A stretch of DNA of 64,000 bases from Asaccharospora irregularis DSM 2635 (GTDB taxonomy: Bacteria > Bacillota > Clostridia > Peptostreptococcales > Peptostreptococcaceae): the NCBI RefSeq assembly GCF_900129815.1, contig NZ_FQWX01000004.1:49469-113468 (forward strand), written 5' to 3'. Both the position numbers and the translations under genes were made by a program. Positions within the stretch are counted from its first letter, which is position 1. Each line of letters opens with the position of its first letter. Shown here one piece after another: positions 34,209-44,431 of this stretch. The notes below the pieces were generated by a model that was given only the letters and a program-made list of their open reading frames with translations, was not told where the DNA came from and did not search any database.

Positions 34209-35255
34209 ATGAAAGCGAAATTAATATTACAAGATGGCACGATATTTGAAGGTAAAGCTTTTGGTTATTTAAAGGACAGTGTAGGAGAAGTAGTATTTAA
34301 CACTTCTATGACAGGTTATGGTGAAGTGTTAACTGATCCATCTTATTATGGTCAAATAGTAACGATGACGTATCCTCTTATAGGAAATTACGGAATAAAT
34401 TTAGAGGATGTTGAGTCAACAGGAGTTCATGTAAAGGGGTTTATAGTAAGGGAAAAAAGTGATGATCCTAATAATTTTAGATGCGAAATGGATTTAGACA
34501 CTTACTTAAAGCAAAATAAAGTAATCGGACTAGAGGGCATAGACACAAGAGCATTAACGAAGATACTGAGAAATAATGGGACAATGAGAGGGATAATAAC
34601 TTTAGAAAAAGCTTCTCTAGAGGAGGTTAAATCTAAATTAGATAAATTTTCAAATACAGAAGCAGTAAGAACGGTTACTAGAAGAGAAATAGAGCATATA
34701 AAAGGAACAGGTAAAAAAGTAGCAGTAATGGACTTTGGTGTTAAGCAAAATATATTAAGATCTTTTGCAGCACGTGGATGTGATATAACAGTATTCCCAG
34801 CGCAAACTAAGCCACAAGAAGTATTAGATATAAATCCTGATTTAATATTTTTATCTAATGGACCAGGGGATCCAGAAGATTTAAGTGATGTTATAGAAAA
34901 TATAAAAGAGTTAGTAGGTAAAAAACCTATAGTTGGAATATGCTTAGGACATCAACTTTTAGCTTTGGCATTAGGAGGGCAAACAGATAAACTTAAGTTT
35001 GGTCATAGAGGTGGAAATCATCCAGTAAAAGACTTAGAAGAAGGAAGAGTATTTATAACATCTCAAAATCATGGATATTACGTTTCACAGGTGCCAGAGA
35101 ATATGGAGGTTACTCATATAAACCTAAATGATAATACTGTAGAAGGAATGAGACATAAAGAGTTGTCTATATACAGTGTTCAGTACCATCCAGAAGCTTG
35201 TCCAGGACCAAAAGACAACGATTATATATTTGATAAATTCTTAGAGTTAGTATAA
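34209..35255 (+). CDS. carA: Carbamoyl phosphate synthase small (glutaminase) subunit
   Basis: The 348-residue protein has an N-terminal CPS small-subunit domain (MTGYGEVLTDPSYYGQIV near 38-55) and a C-terminal class-I amidotransferase. The nucleophile cysteine lies in GICLGHQLLA near 244, and the partner histidine and glutamate in QYHPEACPGP near 325. It frees ammonia from glutamine and channels it to CarB. AGGAGGTAG overlaps the end of pyrF. The association with pyrF and PyrR sites marks this as the pyrimidine-regulated copy. Confidence 0.96.
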   Translation: MKAKLILQDGTIFEGKAFGYLKDSVGEVVFNTSMTGYGEVLTDPSYYGQIVTMTYPLIGNYGINLEDVESTGVHVKGFIVREKSDDPNNFRCEMDLDTYLKQNKVIGLEGIDTRALTKILRNNGTMRGIITLEKASLEEVKSKLDKFSNTEAVRTVTRREIEHIKGTGKKVAVMDFGVKQNILRSFAARGCDITVFPAQTKPQEVLDINPDLIFLSNGPGDPEDLSDVIENIKELVGKKPIVGICLGHQLLALALGGQTDKLKFGHRGGNHPVKDLEEGRVFITSQNHGYYVSQVPENMEVTHINLNDNTVEGMRHKELSIYSVQYHPEACPGPKDNDYIFDKFLELV

Positions 35256-35306
35256 TTAAAAAATCAGTATAATGAAAAAAATCGTTTGAGATAAGGAGAA
35301 AAAAAT

Positions 35307-38300
35307 ATGCCTAAAATAGATAGTATAAAAAAGACTTTAGTATTAGGATCAGGACCAATAATAATAGGTCAGGCCGCAGAATTTGATTATTCAGGAACAC
35401 AAGCTTGCCAAGCATTAAAAGAAGAGGGAATAGAAGTAGTACTTATAAACAGTAACCCTGCTACGATAATGACTGATAAAGAAATTGCAGATAAAATATA
35501 TATAGAACCATTAACAATAGAATTTATAGAGAAAATAATAGAAAAAGAAAGACCAGATAGCTTGCTTGCTGGAATGGGTGGTCAAACAGGACTTAACTTA
35601 GCAGTTGAATTACATGATGCTGGTATACTTGATAAATACAATGTAAAAGTTATAGGAACTTCTATAGAATCTATAAAAAAAGGTGAAGATAGAGATACTT
35701 TTAGAGAAGTAATGAGACAAATAAATCAACCAGTTGTAGTTAGTGATATAGTAACAGATCTTCAAAGTGGGCTTGGATTTGCTGATAAAATAGGGTACCC
35801 AGTAGTTGTTAGACCTGCGTATACTCTAGGAGGAACTGGAGGGGGTATAGCAGAGACTCCAGAGGAGTTAACTGAAATACTTACTCAAGGTTTGCAACTA
35901 AGTCCAGTTGGTCAGGTGTTGCTTGAAAAAAGTATAAAAGGCTGGAAAGAAATAGAATACGAAGTAATGAGAGACGGAAATGGAAACTGTATAACTGTAT
36001 GTAACATGGAAAACATAGATCCAGTTGGAGTTCATACAGGAGATAGTATAGTTGTTGCTCCTAGTCAAACACTAAGCGACAAGGAGTACCAAATGCTTAG
36101 AAAAGCATCAATAGATATAATAAATGCAATAGAAGTTCAAGGTGGGTGTAATGTTCAAATAGCCCTAAATCCACACAGCTTAGAATATGCAATAATAGAA
36201 ATAAACCCAAGAGTAAGTAGATCTTCAGCTCTGGCATCAAAAGCTACAGGTTATCCAATAGCAAAAGTTGCAGCCAAAATAGCTTTAGGATATACATTAG
36301 ACGAAATACAAAACGCAGTTACCAAAAAAACTTATGCATGTTTTGAACCTACACTAGACTATGTAGTAGTAAAAATACCTAAGTGGCCGTTTGATAAATT
36401 TAGACATGCAAATAGAAAACTAGGAACTAAAATGATGGCTACTGGTGAAATAATGAGTATAGGAAGCAACTTTGAATCAGCTATCCTTAAGGGAATAAGA
36501 TCTCTTGAAATAGGAAAGTACTCATTGGTTCATGCAGCATCAGAAGCAAGAAGCATAGAAGAATTGAAATCAAGAGTAGTTGTACCAGATGATGAAAGAT
36601 TATTTGACTTAGCTGAAATGATAAGAAGAGGCTATAAAATAGAAAAAATAGAAGAAATAACTGGTGTAGATAAGTGGTTTATAAACAAAATTAAATGGAT
36701 AGTAGAACAAGAAGAAAAGCTAAGATCTATGAATATAGAAGATATAAGCAAGGATTATCTACTTAAATTAAAGAAAAAAGGGTTCTCTGACAAAGGGATT
36801 TCTGATTTGATGAAGATAGAGCCAGAAAAAGTTTATGAGCTGAGAAATTTATATAATATACAGCCTTCATATAAGATGGTTGATACATGTGGAGGAGAGT
36901 TCGATGCCTTATCTCCTTATTACTACTCAACTTATGAACAATATGACGAGGTAGAGGTAAGCGACAAGAAAAAAGTCATAGTTTTAGGATCAGGGCCAAT
37001 AAGAATCGGCCAAGGAATAGAATTTGACTATTGCTCAGTTCACTGTATAAAATCACTAAGAAAAATGGGTATAGAAACTATAATAATAAACAACAATCCA
37101 GAAACAGTAAGTACTGACTTTGATACATCAGATAAATTATACTTTGAACCATTAACAGAAGAGGAAGTACTAAACATAATAGAAAAGGAAAAACCATATG
37201 GAGTAGTATTACAATTCGGAGGACAGACAGCTATAAAGCTAGCTAAATTTTTACATGAAAAGAATATCAAGATTCTAGGAACAGACTTTGAAGATATAGA
37301 TGCTGCTGAAGATAGAGAAAAATTCGATGATTTATTGGAGAGATTAAATATAAATAGACCAAAGGGAAAAGCTATATGGTCGGTAAGTGAAGGTGTTGAA
37401 GAAGCTAGTAAACTAGGATATCCAGTGTTAGTGAGACCTTCTTATGTACTTGGTGGTCAAGGAATGGAAATAACATATGATGAAAAGCAATTGACTCAAT
37501 ACCTAAAAGATGCTTTTGATAGAGACAACAAAAATCCAGTTCTTATAGATAAATATTTGACTGGTAGAGAAATAGAAGTTGATGCTATATGCGACAAAGA
37601 GGATATATTAATACCGGGAATAATGGAGCATTTAGAGAGAGCTGGGGTTCACTCAGGGGATAGTATAACAATGTATCCTAGTCAAAATATATCAGATAGT
37701 ATAAAAGAAAAAATAGTAAAGTACACAAAGAAAATAGCTTTAGAACTTAACGTACTGGGAATGGTCAACATACAATTTATAGAATTTCAAGGTGAATTAT
37801 ATATTATAGAAGTTAATCCAAGAGCGAGTAGAACAGTACCATATATAAGTAAGGTAAGTACTGTACCTATAGTAGACTTGGCTACAAGATGTATGATGGG
37901 AGAGAAATTAAAAGATTTGGGATACGGAATAGGGGTTTATAAAGAACCTAAATTAGTATCAGTTAAAGTTCCAGTATTCTCTATGTCAAAATTATCTAAA
38001 GTAGAAGTAAGTCTTGGGCCTGAAATGAAATCAACAGGAGAAGTTTTAGGTGTAGGTGAAAACTTAGAAGAAGCTTTATACAAAGGATTCTTAGCAGCTG
38101 GAAGACATATGTCTGACGAAAGAGGAGTTGTTTTAGCTACAGTTAATAATATAGATAAAGCTGAGTTTATAGAGATAGCAAAAGATATGAAAGAGTTAGG
38201 ATATACTTTTGTTGCTACAGAAGGAACTGCTAATAGCCTAAAAGAAAATGGAATAGAAGCGGAAGTAGTAAATAGAGTAGAAGAACCAAGACCAAATATA

Positions 38301-38516
38301 CTAGATGTTATTAGAAATAAAAAAGTTGATATAGTAATAAATACTCCAACAAAAGGAAATGACTCTACAAGAGATGGATTTAAAATAAGAAGAACTGCGA
38401 TAGAGTTTTCAACGGAGATGATGACTTCATTAGATACACTAAAGGCATTAGTGGAGGTCAAAAAGAAACGTATAAATGAAGATTTATTGAAGGTTTATAA
38501 TATAGCAGAACAATAA
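35307..38516 (+). CDS. carB: Carbamoyl phosphate synthase large subunit
   Basis: The full-length 1069-residue protein has two ATP-grasp halves starting [20 protein letters not shown] (7-26) and [19 protein letters not shown] (about 558). Each ends in an EVNPRASRT or EINPRVSRS metal-ligand block, and an MGS-type allosteric domain follows (about 935-1069). It makes carbamoyl phosphate from bicarbonate, ammonia and two ATP. No pyrB, pyrC or pyrD follows; the operon ends here with a hairpin. Confidence 0.97.
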   Translation: MPKIDSIKKTLVLGSGPIIIGQAAEFDYSGTQACQALKEEGIEVVLINSNPATIMTDKEIADKIYIEPLTIEFIEKIIEKERPDSLLAGMGGQTGLNLAVELHDAGILDKYNVKVIGTSIESIKKGEDRDTFREVMRQINQPVVVSDIVTDLQSGLGFADKIGYPVVVRPAYTLGGTGGGIAETPEELTEILTQGLQLSPVGQVLLEKSIKGWKEIEYEVMRDGNGNCITVCNMENIDPVGVHTGDSIVVAPSQTLSDKEYQMLRKASIDIINAIEVQGGCNVQIALNPHSLEYAIIEINPRVSRSSALASKATGYPIAKVAAKIALGYTLDEIQNAVTKKTYACFEPTLDYVVVKIPKWPFDKFRHANRKLGTKMMATGEIMSIGSNFESAILKGIRSLEIGKYSLVHAASEARSIEELKSRVVVPDDERLFDLAEMIRRGYKIEKIEEITGVDKWFINKIKWIVEQEEKLRSMNIEDISKDYLLKLKKKGFSDKGISDLMKIEPEKVYELRNLYNIQPSYKMVDTCGGEFDALSPYYYSTYEQYDEVEVSDKKKVIVLGSGPIRIGQGIEFDYCSVHCIKSLRKMGIETIIINNNPETVSTDFDTSDKLYFEPLTEEEVLNIIEKEKPYGVVLQFGGQTAIKLAKFLHEKNIKILGTDFEDIDAAEDREKFDDLLERLNINRPKGKAIWSVSEGVEEASKLGYPVLVRPSYVLGGQGMEITYDEKQLTQYLKDAFDRDNKNPVLIDKYLTGREIEVDAICDKEDILIPGIMEHLERAGVHSGDSITMYPSQNISDSIKEKIVKYTKKIALELNVLGMVNIQFIEFQGELYIIEVNPRASRTVPYISKVSTVPIVDLATRCMMGEKLKDLGYGIGVYKEPKLVSVKVPVFSMSKLSKVEVSLGPEMKSTGEVLGVGENLEEALYKGFLAAGRHMSDERGVVLATVNNIDKAEFIEIAKDMKELGYTFVATEGTANSLKENGIEAEVVNRVEEPRPNILDVIRNKKVDIVINTPTKGNDSTRDGFKIRRTAIEFSTEMMTSLDTLKALVEVKKKRINEDLLKVYNIAEQ

Positions 38517-38525
38517 TGATAATTT

Positions 38526-38569
38526 ACTACCCCTGTTTTATATTTTTATAGGTATAAAATAGGGGTAGA
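38526..38569. terminator. Terminator between carB and the converging gene
   Basis: CTACCCCT and AGGGGTAG form the base, extended by TTTTAT/ATAAAA. It is placed to serve both converging genes. Confidence 0.7.
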
Positions 38570-38574
38570 ATATT

Positions 38575-39306
38575 TTAATATCTAAATCTAGGTTCCATAT
38601 CTGGCATCTGAGGCCCACATAAAAAACGGGGATTTATATAATCAGCAAATCTTCCAAATGAAATTAAAAATTTAGGAAAACCAAATCCAGTTGGTGCAAT
38701 TTGATCTAATCCAAAATAAATAACTAACCCCTTATCTGTAATATAAAAGGATTGGTCATAGGGTATATTAATGACAGTATTTTCATAGTACAATTCTTTA
38801 TTTTGTCTTATTTTATAATTAATATAGTTATTTATAATCTGAAAATAATTTACATTAGGATTAAATACTTCTTCGAGTTTAATACGTTTACCACTAATAA
38901 GGTCTATATTATAATTATTTAGATTATCGTACTCAATCTTATTTCCGCTTGAAATCACTCCTAATCTTAAAGTTACACTTAAAATATTATTTCTATTGAA
39001 TGTAACTGCATAGATAGAAAAAGCTTTGTATCTTTTTTTAGGTAAAGAGCCGCCTTCTGCTACGACTAGGTTATAGTTTTGTTCTTCTTCAAATAGACCT
39101 TGTTTAAAAGTTGATGCATCTAAACTAATAATAGAATTTATATCATTAAGAATGGAATGGTCTATAGTATCAGATCCATTTTTAAAGTTATGAAAGCTTG
39201 GAAACTGTAGGTTATAAGAGAAGAAGCCTTTGGATCTAAAGTATTCATTGAATTTTACAAACAATGGGTTATATACACACTCATTAATATTTATGCTACC
39301 ACTCAT
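38575..39306 (-). CDS. DUF4163/DUF3298-domain protein
   Basis: 243 residues from the ATG at 39306, which has AAAGGAGG 8 nt upstream; a longer frame to 39342 has no such site. The C-terminal half shows the DUF3298 pattern: NYNIDLISGKRIKLEEVF, then FYITDKGLVIYFGLDQIAPT near 190-209. RsiV, the lysozyme-binding anti-sigma of SigV, shares these domains, but this protein has no membrane helix and no adjacent sigma gene. It is probably a soluble or spore/cell-surface relative of unknown function. Confidence 0.75.
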   Translation of the reverse strand: MSGSININECVYNPLFVKFNEYFRSKGFFSYNLQFPSFHNFKNGSDTIDHSILNDINSIISLDASTFKQGLFEEEQNYNLVVAEGGSLPKKRYKAFSIYAVTFNRNNILSVTLRLGVISSGNKIEYDNLNNYNIDLISGKRIKLEEVFNPNVNYFQIINNYINYKIRQNKELYYENTVINIPYDQSFYITDKGLVIYFGLDQIAPTGFGFPKFLISFGRFADYINPRFLCGPQMPDMEPRFRY

Positions 39307-39490
39307 ACGAGGGACCTCCTTTAAATAAAAAATCGCATGCAATATACTATGATGTATACATACAGATAGTTAATAAAAGATGATTTAAAATAAGAAAATT
39401 ACAGAATATAAAGTGTACAAAATACCGAAAATATAAATAATTATATGGTATAATACTAAGATTGAGAGTAATTTTATCAGGAGGTAAATA

Positions 39491-40363
39491 ATGTTATTAT
39501 TAGCAGATAAATGGAAAGATTATGAACTTATAGATATGGGTAACGGTGAGAAGTTGGAGCGTTGGGGACAGTATGTCCTTAGAAGACCAGATCCACAGGT
39601 AGTTTGGCCTATGTCCGAAGAGTGGGCGCTATGGAAAAATCCTCATGGACATTATCACAGAAGTAGTAGAGGAGGAGGAAGCTGGGAGCACAAAAAGAAG
39701 TACCCTGAGCAGTGGACTATAAACTATAAGAACTTGAAGTTTCATATAAAGCCTACAGGGTTTAAACATACAGGATTATTCCCAGAACAGGCTGCTAACT
39801 GGGACTGGATGATAGACAAAATAAAGGGAGCAAAAAGACCTATAAAGGTGTTAAATCTTTTTGCATATACAGGAGGAGCCACAGTAGCTTGTGCTTCAGC
39901 AGGAGCGGAAGTATGTCATGTTGATGCTGCTAAAGGGATGGTTACTTGGGCAAAAGAAAACATAGAATTATCGGGGCTTCAAAATCAAACAGTGAGGTTT
40001 ATAGTAGATGATGTTGTTAAATTTGTTGAAAGAGAGATAAGAAGAGGTAGAAAATACGACGCTATAATAATGGATCCGCCTTCTTATGGAAGAGGACCAA
40101 AAGGTGAAGTTTGGCAGATAGAAGAGAAGTTATATAGTTTTGTTGAGTTATGTATGGGTGTATTATCAGATGATCCTTTATTCTTTTTAATAAACTCGTA
40201 TACAACAGGATTTTCTCCTATAGTTCTTGAAAACGTACTGGATACTACTATCGGCAAAAGGGTTAAAGGCGGAACTATATATGGAGGAGAGCTAGGGATA
40301 CCTGCTTCTAGAGACGGAAAAACACTTCCTTGTGGTATATTTGGAAGATGGGAGAAAAAATAA
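39491..40363 (+). CDS. Class I SAM-dependent methyltransferase (RlmI-like)
   Basis: In this 290-residue protein the Rossmann SAM-binding motif is LNLFAYTGGATVACASAGAE near 118-137. HVDAAKGMVTWAKENIELSG supplies the acidic SAM ligand, and DPPSYGRGPKGEVW near 197 is the catalytic motif of RNA m5C/RlmI-type enzymes. Without the N-terminal PUA domain of RlmI, it resembles the short clostridial form. Likely target rRNA, unproven. Its TAA overlaps the ATG of the next gene (TAATG), so the two RNA-modifying enzymes are translationally coupled. Confidence 0.85.
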   Translation: MLLLADKWKDYELIDMGNGEKLERWGQYVLRRPDPQVVWPMSEEWALWKNPHGHYHRSSRGGGSWEHKKKYPEQWTINYKNLKFHIKPTGFKHTGLFPEQAANWDWMIDKIKGAKRPIKVLNLFAYTGGATVACASAGAEVCHVDAAKGMVTWAKENIELSGLQNQTVRFIVDDVVKFVEREIRRGRKYDAIIMDPPSYGRGPKGEVWQIEEKLYSFVELCMGVLSDDPLFFLINSYTTGFSPIVLENVLDTTIGKRVKGGTIYGGELGIPASRDGKTLPCGIFGRWEKK

Positions 40364-41034
40364 TGTTAAAGGTTATATATGAAGACAATCATTTACTGGT
40401 TGTTGAAAAGCCTGTAAATATATTATCTCAAGGTGATGATACTAATGATAAAGATATGGTAAATCTTTTGAAGAGTTATGTAAAAGAGAAGTATAATAAA
40501 CCAGGTAATGTATATATAGGTCTTGTACATAGGTTGGATAGACCTGTCGGTGGCGTTATGGTGTTTGCAAAGACATCCAAGGCAGCTTCAAGGTTATCAG
40601 AGCAGGTTAGAAATAAATCTTTCAAAAAAACATATAGAGCGGTTATTCATGGGAAGATGAACAAAAACAATGATACTTTAAACGATTATCTTTATAAAAA
40701 TAAAAAAACAAATATGGTGTCTGTTGTAAATAAAAACCACAAAGATGCAAAGTCTGCTGAGCTCAGTTATGAAACCTTAGGTTTTAAGGAAAACAAAAGC
40801 CTTGTGGAAATAGATTTAAAGACTGGTCGTTCTCATCAAATAAGGGTTCAATTTTCAAGTAGAAAACATCCGCTATTTGGAGATCAGAGATATGGACAAA
40901 ATGTCAATAAGGTAGGACAACAGATATCACTATGGTCGTATAGAATTAATATAATTCATCCTACAACAAAAGAAAAAATGGAATTTATTTGTCCACCTCC
41001 ACAGGAATATCCATGGAATTTATTTAAGTTCTAA
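40363..41034 (+). CDS. RluA-family pseudouridine synthase
   Basis: 223 residues from the ATG at 40363, overlapping the upstream stop by one base; GGGAG is about 9 nt upstream. There is no S4 domain. The catalytic aspartate is in VHRLDRPVGGVMVFAKTS near 65-82, and the RluA-specific TGRSHQIRVQF occurs near 157-167, then HPLFGDQRYG. It isomerises uridine in rRNA or tRNA; the exact position cannot be read. Confidence 0.9.
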   Translation: MLKVIYEDNHLLVVEKPVNILSQGDDTNDKDMVNLLKSYVKEKYNKPGNVYIGLVHRLDRPVGGVMVFAKTSKAASRLSEQVRNKSFKKTYRAVIHGKMNKNNDTLNDYLYKNKKTNMVSVVNKNHKDAKSAELSYETLGFKENKSLVEIDLKTGRSHQIRVQFSSRKHPLFGDQRYGQNVNKVGQQISLWSYRINIIHPTTKEKMEFICPPPQEYPWNLFKF

Positions 41035-41121
41035 AAATGCTATATAAAAGTAGACTTATGATATAACTGCAAAAATATGTAGTTTTTATATTAAATTAAA
41101 AAGAAATATTTAGGAGTTATT

Positions 41122-41838
41122 ATGGATAAATATACAGGATTTTATATTGATAAACCAGTTGGCAACAATATATTTTCATATGAAGATAGAAAAAATAAAA
41201 AGATATATGTTCCGAAATTAATAAGTGGAGACTTAGAGGATGTTTTAGTAGGAGAGGAAATAGTATTTAATGAAATAGATGACGGTAGTGAAATAAGTTC
41301 AAAAGGTTTAAAGAACATGGTAAATTATTATTTCCAGGGCAAAGATATATATATATTTGATAATCACAACCATGCATTTTATTTCTGGATAAAAAGCCTA
41401 AGCTTAAATCGCTTTTCAAAAGGTTGTAAACTAGTTCATGTAGATCAACATAAAGATATGAGAGAACCAGAGAACTATGATGTTGAAATAGATAATATAG
41501 AAGATGTTTTTCGCTATACCAATGAGGTACTAAACGTAGGAAACTTCATAAAGCCGGCATTGAAACACGGTGTATTTTCTGAGGTTATAATAATGGACAG
41601 CTCATATAGTTTGGATCTAGATATACAGGGTGAATATGTTTTAGACATCGACTTGGATATTTTTTCAAAGGACATGGATTATATTCCTTATGATACTAGA
41701 CTTGCAAAAATACAAAACCTTATAAAATCGGCAAGGGTAATAACAGTTGCTAGTAGTCCGTTTTTTATAGACCAAGAGTATGCCATAAAAGTGTTAAAAG
41801 AATTATTTAATTATGATATAATAGAAGAGTTAATTTAG
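41122..41838 (+). CDS. UPF0489-family protein, arginase-like fold
   Basis: The 238-residue protein contains three acidic/histidine blocks typical of UPF0489: DNHNHAFYFW at 80-89, HVDQHKDM at 106-113 and DIDLDIF at 175-181. These are laid out like the metal-binding DxHxD and DxDxxD motifs of ureohydrolases, and UPF0489 includes enzymes that convert peptide arginine to ornithine. No RiPP precursor or radical enzyme is adjacent, so the role here is open. TTTAGGAG precedes the ATG. Confidence 0.75.
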   Translation: MDKYTGFYIDKPVGNNIFSYEDRKNKKIYVPKLISGDLEDVLVGEEIVFNEIDDGSEISSKGLKNMVNYYFQGKDIYIFDNHNHAFYFWIKSLSLNRFSKGCKLVHVDQHKDMREPENYDVEIDNIEDVFRYTNEVLNVGNFIKPALKHGVFSEVIIMDSSYSLDLDIQGEYVLDIDLDIFSKDMDYIPYDTRLAKIQNLIKSARVITVASSPFFIDQEYAIKVLKELFNYDIIEELI

Positions 41839-41910
41839 AATAAATAAGTGATAAGTAGTTCACATAAAGAGTTTATTAAAAATACAAGTTTATTTTAGGA
41901 GGAAAATATA

Positions 41911-42408
41911 ATGAGTTTATATGCTGATTGGACAAAATTAAGTGAAAATCATGAAAACCAAGAGTCAGAAATAAAGTTCTGGGAAGATTACTTAAAGGTA
42001 GAAACAGAGATATATAATGAAATATTAAACAGTAAGATGGAAACTGTAGAAGGAAAAGTAAGCGAGTTAGCTGAAAAGTTTAACACAACAAATGAATACA
42101 TAATGGGATTCATGGATGGAATAAGTGAAAGTTTAAAAGAAGAAATAAACCTAGAAGAAGTAGAAGCTGATAAAGAGGTTTCTATAAAAATAGATTGGGA
42201 AAAATTATACTACAACATGGTAGCTGTTGAAGCTCACTGGTTGTATAATTTAAAAGGTTGGGAAGATATATTACCAGCTCAAAGAAGAAAAGAAATACAA
42301 AAAGAGTATAAAAAATCTAAGACAATAGTTAAAGATGAAAAGATAGGAAGAAATGATCCATGTCCATGTGGAAGTGGAAAGAAATATAAGAAGTGTTGCG
42401 GAAAATAA
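41911..42408 (+). CDS. SEC-C motif protein
   Basis: The 165-residue protein is mainly helical for 140 residues, then ends in the zinc-binding SEC-C motif [20 protein letters not shown] at the extreme C-terminus. In SecA this motif binds zinc and SecB or the ribosome; stand-alone carriers are of uncertain function. TTTAGGAGG precedes the ATG. It may be co-transcribed with the UPF0489 gene 72 nt upstream, since only one terminator follows both. Confidence 0.85.
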   Translation: MSLYADWTKLSENHENQESEIKFWEDYLKVETEIYNEILNSKMETVEGKVSELAEKFNTTNEYIMGFMDGISESLKEEINLEEVEADKEVSIKIDWEKLYYNMVAVEAHWLYNLKGWEDILPAQRRKEIQKEYKKSKTIVKDEKIGRNDPCPCGSGKKYKKCCGK

Positions 42409-42439
42409 AAAATTAATAAAACATTAGTATAGTATTTAT

Positions 42440-42475
42440 AAAAGCCATGGGATATTTTGGTATACCATGGCTTTT
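42440..42475. terminator. Terminator after the SEC-C gene
   Basis: AAAAGCCATGG and CCATGGCTTTT flank a 14-nt loop that can pair further; TATTTT follows. Confidence 0.85.
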
Positions 42476-42537
42476 ATTTTGTTTTGAGGCTTATTTATGA
42501 GTTGATAGTAACAGTAAGTAAATATTAATAGGCGAGG

Positions 42538-43296
42538 TTATCTTTTATTTATGCCGTTAGAGCAGTATAAAATAGACAATTCAGACGCTACTTTGATATT
42601 TGCATAAATCGGTAAATTAGTGTCCGAAAAATTATCATAGTCATAAAAATTTTTATTTACAATGCATGTATTTCTTTTGGGGTATATTTTATTGTTTATT
42701 TTTAATACTTTATATAAATCATCAACTAGATTAATATCACTTAAAAATTGGGGATTATCTTTAGTAAGATTGACGATAGAGAAATTATTTTTATAGCAGT
42801 TATTTTTTATATAGTTATTAGATAAAAAGCTACAGTCACAAGAAGTTGAGCAAATAAGAATTGTATTCTCAACATTTAGATGGAATACATTTTCTAGTGA
42901 GTTGTCTACTACACCAGTAACTATTATATTAATACCAATAGAATTAAATAATTCAATACAACAAGGTAAATCAACAAGTCCTGTCCTATTGTTTAATACA
43001 AAAAATGGAAGATCATTTTTATTTAAAACAGGCAAATCATTTTTTATAGCAAGCATCTCAACCTCATCATTAGTTAGGCCAAATTTTACTACACCATCTA
43101 TGATTGCTATGGATGCAGGAATGGCCTTATGCTTTCTAACAATCTTAGAGATATTTTTAAATACTTCTAGGCTGTCAGGGTAAGTGAAATTGTTAAGTAC
43201 AAAGGAAAAGTCTATACCTACTATTGGGGTATTAGAGTGTATAGCTTTTTTTGCTTCAAGATGAACTCTTAAAAAGTTTTTTATTATGTTATTCAC
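42538..43296 (-). CDS. PsuG-like protein with lost active site (pseudoenzyme candidate)
   Basis: In this 252-residue protein residues 10-125 align clearly with pseudouridine-5'-phosphate glycosidase: AIPASIAIIDGVVKFGLTND corresponds to AVPATIAIIGGVMKVGLSKE of E. coli PsuG, and KNDLPFFV to RRDLPFVV. The catalytic positions differ: the glutamate of ALEST is D in GIDFS, the Schiff-base lysine before RRDLP is V, and the glycine-rich GGIGGVHRG loop is GVVDNSLEN. The rest is shortened (PsuG is about 310). AGGAGGTGA precedes the start. It diverges from yabG by 125 nt, suggesting a sporulation-linked, non-catalytic role. Confidence 0.75.
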   Translation of the reverse strand: MNNIIKNFLRVHLEAKKAIHSNTPIVGIDFSFVLNNFTYPDSLEVFKNISKIVRKHKAIPASIAIIDGVVKFGLTNDEVEMLAIKNDLPVLNKNDLPFFVLNNRTGLVDLPCCIELFNSIGINIIVTGVVDNSLENVFHLNVENTILICSTSCDCSFLSNNYIKNNCYKNNFSIVNLTKDNPQFLSDINLVDDLYKVLKINNKIYPKRNTCIVNKNFYDYDNFSDTNLPIYANIKVASELSILYCSNGINKR

Positions 43297-43364
43297 CTCC
43301 TAATATAATCTAAATAATATTTTCTATTATTTTTCAACAAAAATATATTTTATATTCCATGGAA

Positions 43365-43390
43365 ACAAAATACTTTAGAGGACATAGTAT
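43365..43390 (+). promoter_or_regulatory. SigK/SigE-like promoter of yabG
   Basis: AC at 43365-43366, a 16-nt gap and CATAGTAT at 43383-43390 fit the mother-cell sigma pattern AC-N16-CATAnnnT, 32 nt before the yabG start. yabG is a late mother-cell gene in studied spore formers. Confidence 0.5.
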
Positions 43391-43421
43391 GAACTAAGAA
43401 AAGTTATTAGGGAGGAAGGCT

Positions 43422-44288
43422 ATGAAAATAGGAGATATAGTCGCAAGAAAGTCTTATAATAAAGATATTGTGTTCAAAATTGAGGCTTTCACCGTGGATG
43501 ACAACAATAAAAAAGTAGCTATTTTAAAAGGTGTAGCATTTAGAATTATTGCAGATGCTTATTTAGATGATTTAGAGTTAGTTAGCATGCCAAATATCAG
43601 AAGTATTTTAATAGATGAAGATGTTGAAAATTTATTATATAAGTCAGTAAGAAAATCCAAAGAAAGACAAAAAAAAAATAATAGAAATACCGTTATGAAG
43701 TCTCAGGTAAATAATTCGGATATTTATGGTATACCTGGAAAGGTATTGCAAATAGATGGTGATAAAGAATATCTAAAGATATGTCTAGACGTCTATACAC
43801 AACTAGGTATTCCTGCAGTAGGTGTAGCAATACCGGAACAAAACCAATACAAGGAGGTCAGAAATCTTCTCAATAAACATAAACCAGATATATTAGTAAT
43901 AACTGGCCATGATTCAATGACAGGCAAAAATGGGGGAGTAAATAATATAAATAATTACAGAAACTCTATGAACTTTATAAAGGCAGTTAAGGAGGCTCGT
44001 AAGTGGGAACCGAACGTAGATAACCTTGTTATATTTGCAGGGGCATGTCAGTCCAATTATGAGCAAATAATAAAGGCAGGGGCAAACTATGCAAGCTCTC
44101 CAGCTAGAATAATGATACATGCTTTAGATCCTGTATTTGTAGTTGAAAAGGTGGCCTGTTCAAGAATAGATACGGTTGTTCCTATTGATGAAGTTATAGA
44201 ACAAACTGTTACAGGGGTTAAGGGAATAGGTGGATCTGAGACTAGAGGAAAGTTTAGATGGGCTATGCCTAAGATAGGTTTATATTAA
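43422..44288 (+). CDS. yabG: Sporulation-specific protease YabG
   Basis: The 288-residue protein begins MKIGDIVARKSYNKDIVFKI, the YabG N-terminal barrel. The protease part includes ITGHDSMTGKNGGVNN near 165-180 and FAGACQSNYEQIIKAGANYA near 205-224; the conserved H and C in these blocks are the presumed catalytic pair. YabG trims coat and cortex-associated proteins late in sporulation and, in C. difficile, processes germination proteins. GGGAGGAAGG is the ribosome site. veg and sipL follow, the same order as in C. difficile. Confidence 0.94.
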   Translation: MKIGDIVARKSYNKDIVFKIEAFTVDDNNKKVAILKGVAFRIIADAYLDDLELVSMPNIRSILIDEDVENLLYKSVRKSKERQKKNNRNTVMKSQVNNSDIYGIPGKVLQIDGDKEYLKICLDVYTQLGIPAVGVAIPEQNQYKEVRNLLNKHKPDILVITGHDSMTGKNGGVNNINNYRNSMNFIKAVKEARKWEPNVDNLVIFAGACQSNYEQIIKAGANYASSPARIMIHALDPVFVVEKVACSRIDTVVPIDEVIEQTVTGVKGIGGSETRGKFRWAMPKIGLY

Positions 44289-44369
44289 AAATATTAAATA
44301 ATACTGTATATCTTAAAAAATAGTATTGACTTTTAGTTAAAAAATATATAAAATAACTAGTTTAAACAT

Positions 44370-44398
44370 TTGACAAACATAAAAACTTATGGTATTAT
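44370..44398 (+). promoter_or_regulatory. Sigma-A promoter of veg
   Basis: TTGACA, 17 nt, TATTAT, ending 33 nt before the veg start. veg is classically driven by a very strong vegetative promoter. Confidence 0.75.
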
Positions 44399-44431
44399 GT
44401 AAACATACAAATGTTTAAAGAAGGTGATATT

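Noticed and set aside
37937..38461. 174-codon minus-strand frame within carB
   Set aside because: It is antisense to the conserved C-terminal domain of carB, with serine/phenylalanine-rich composition typical of a shadow frame and no ribosome site.
42902..43183. Plus-strand 93-codon frame opposite the PsuG-like gene
   Set aside because: It has no ribosome site, and the minus-strand frame has clear homology to PsuG.
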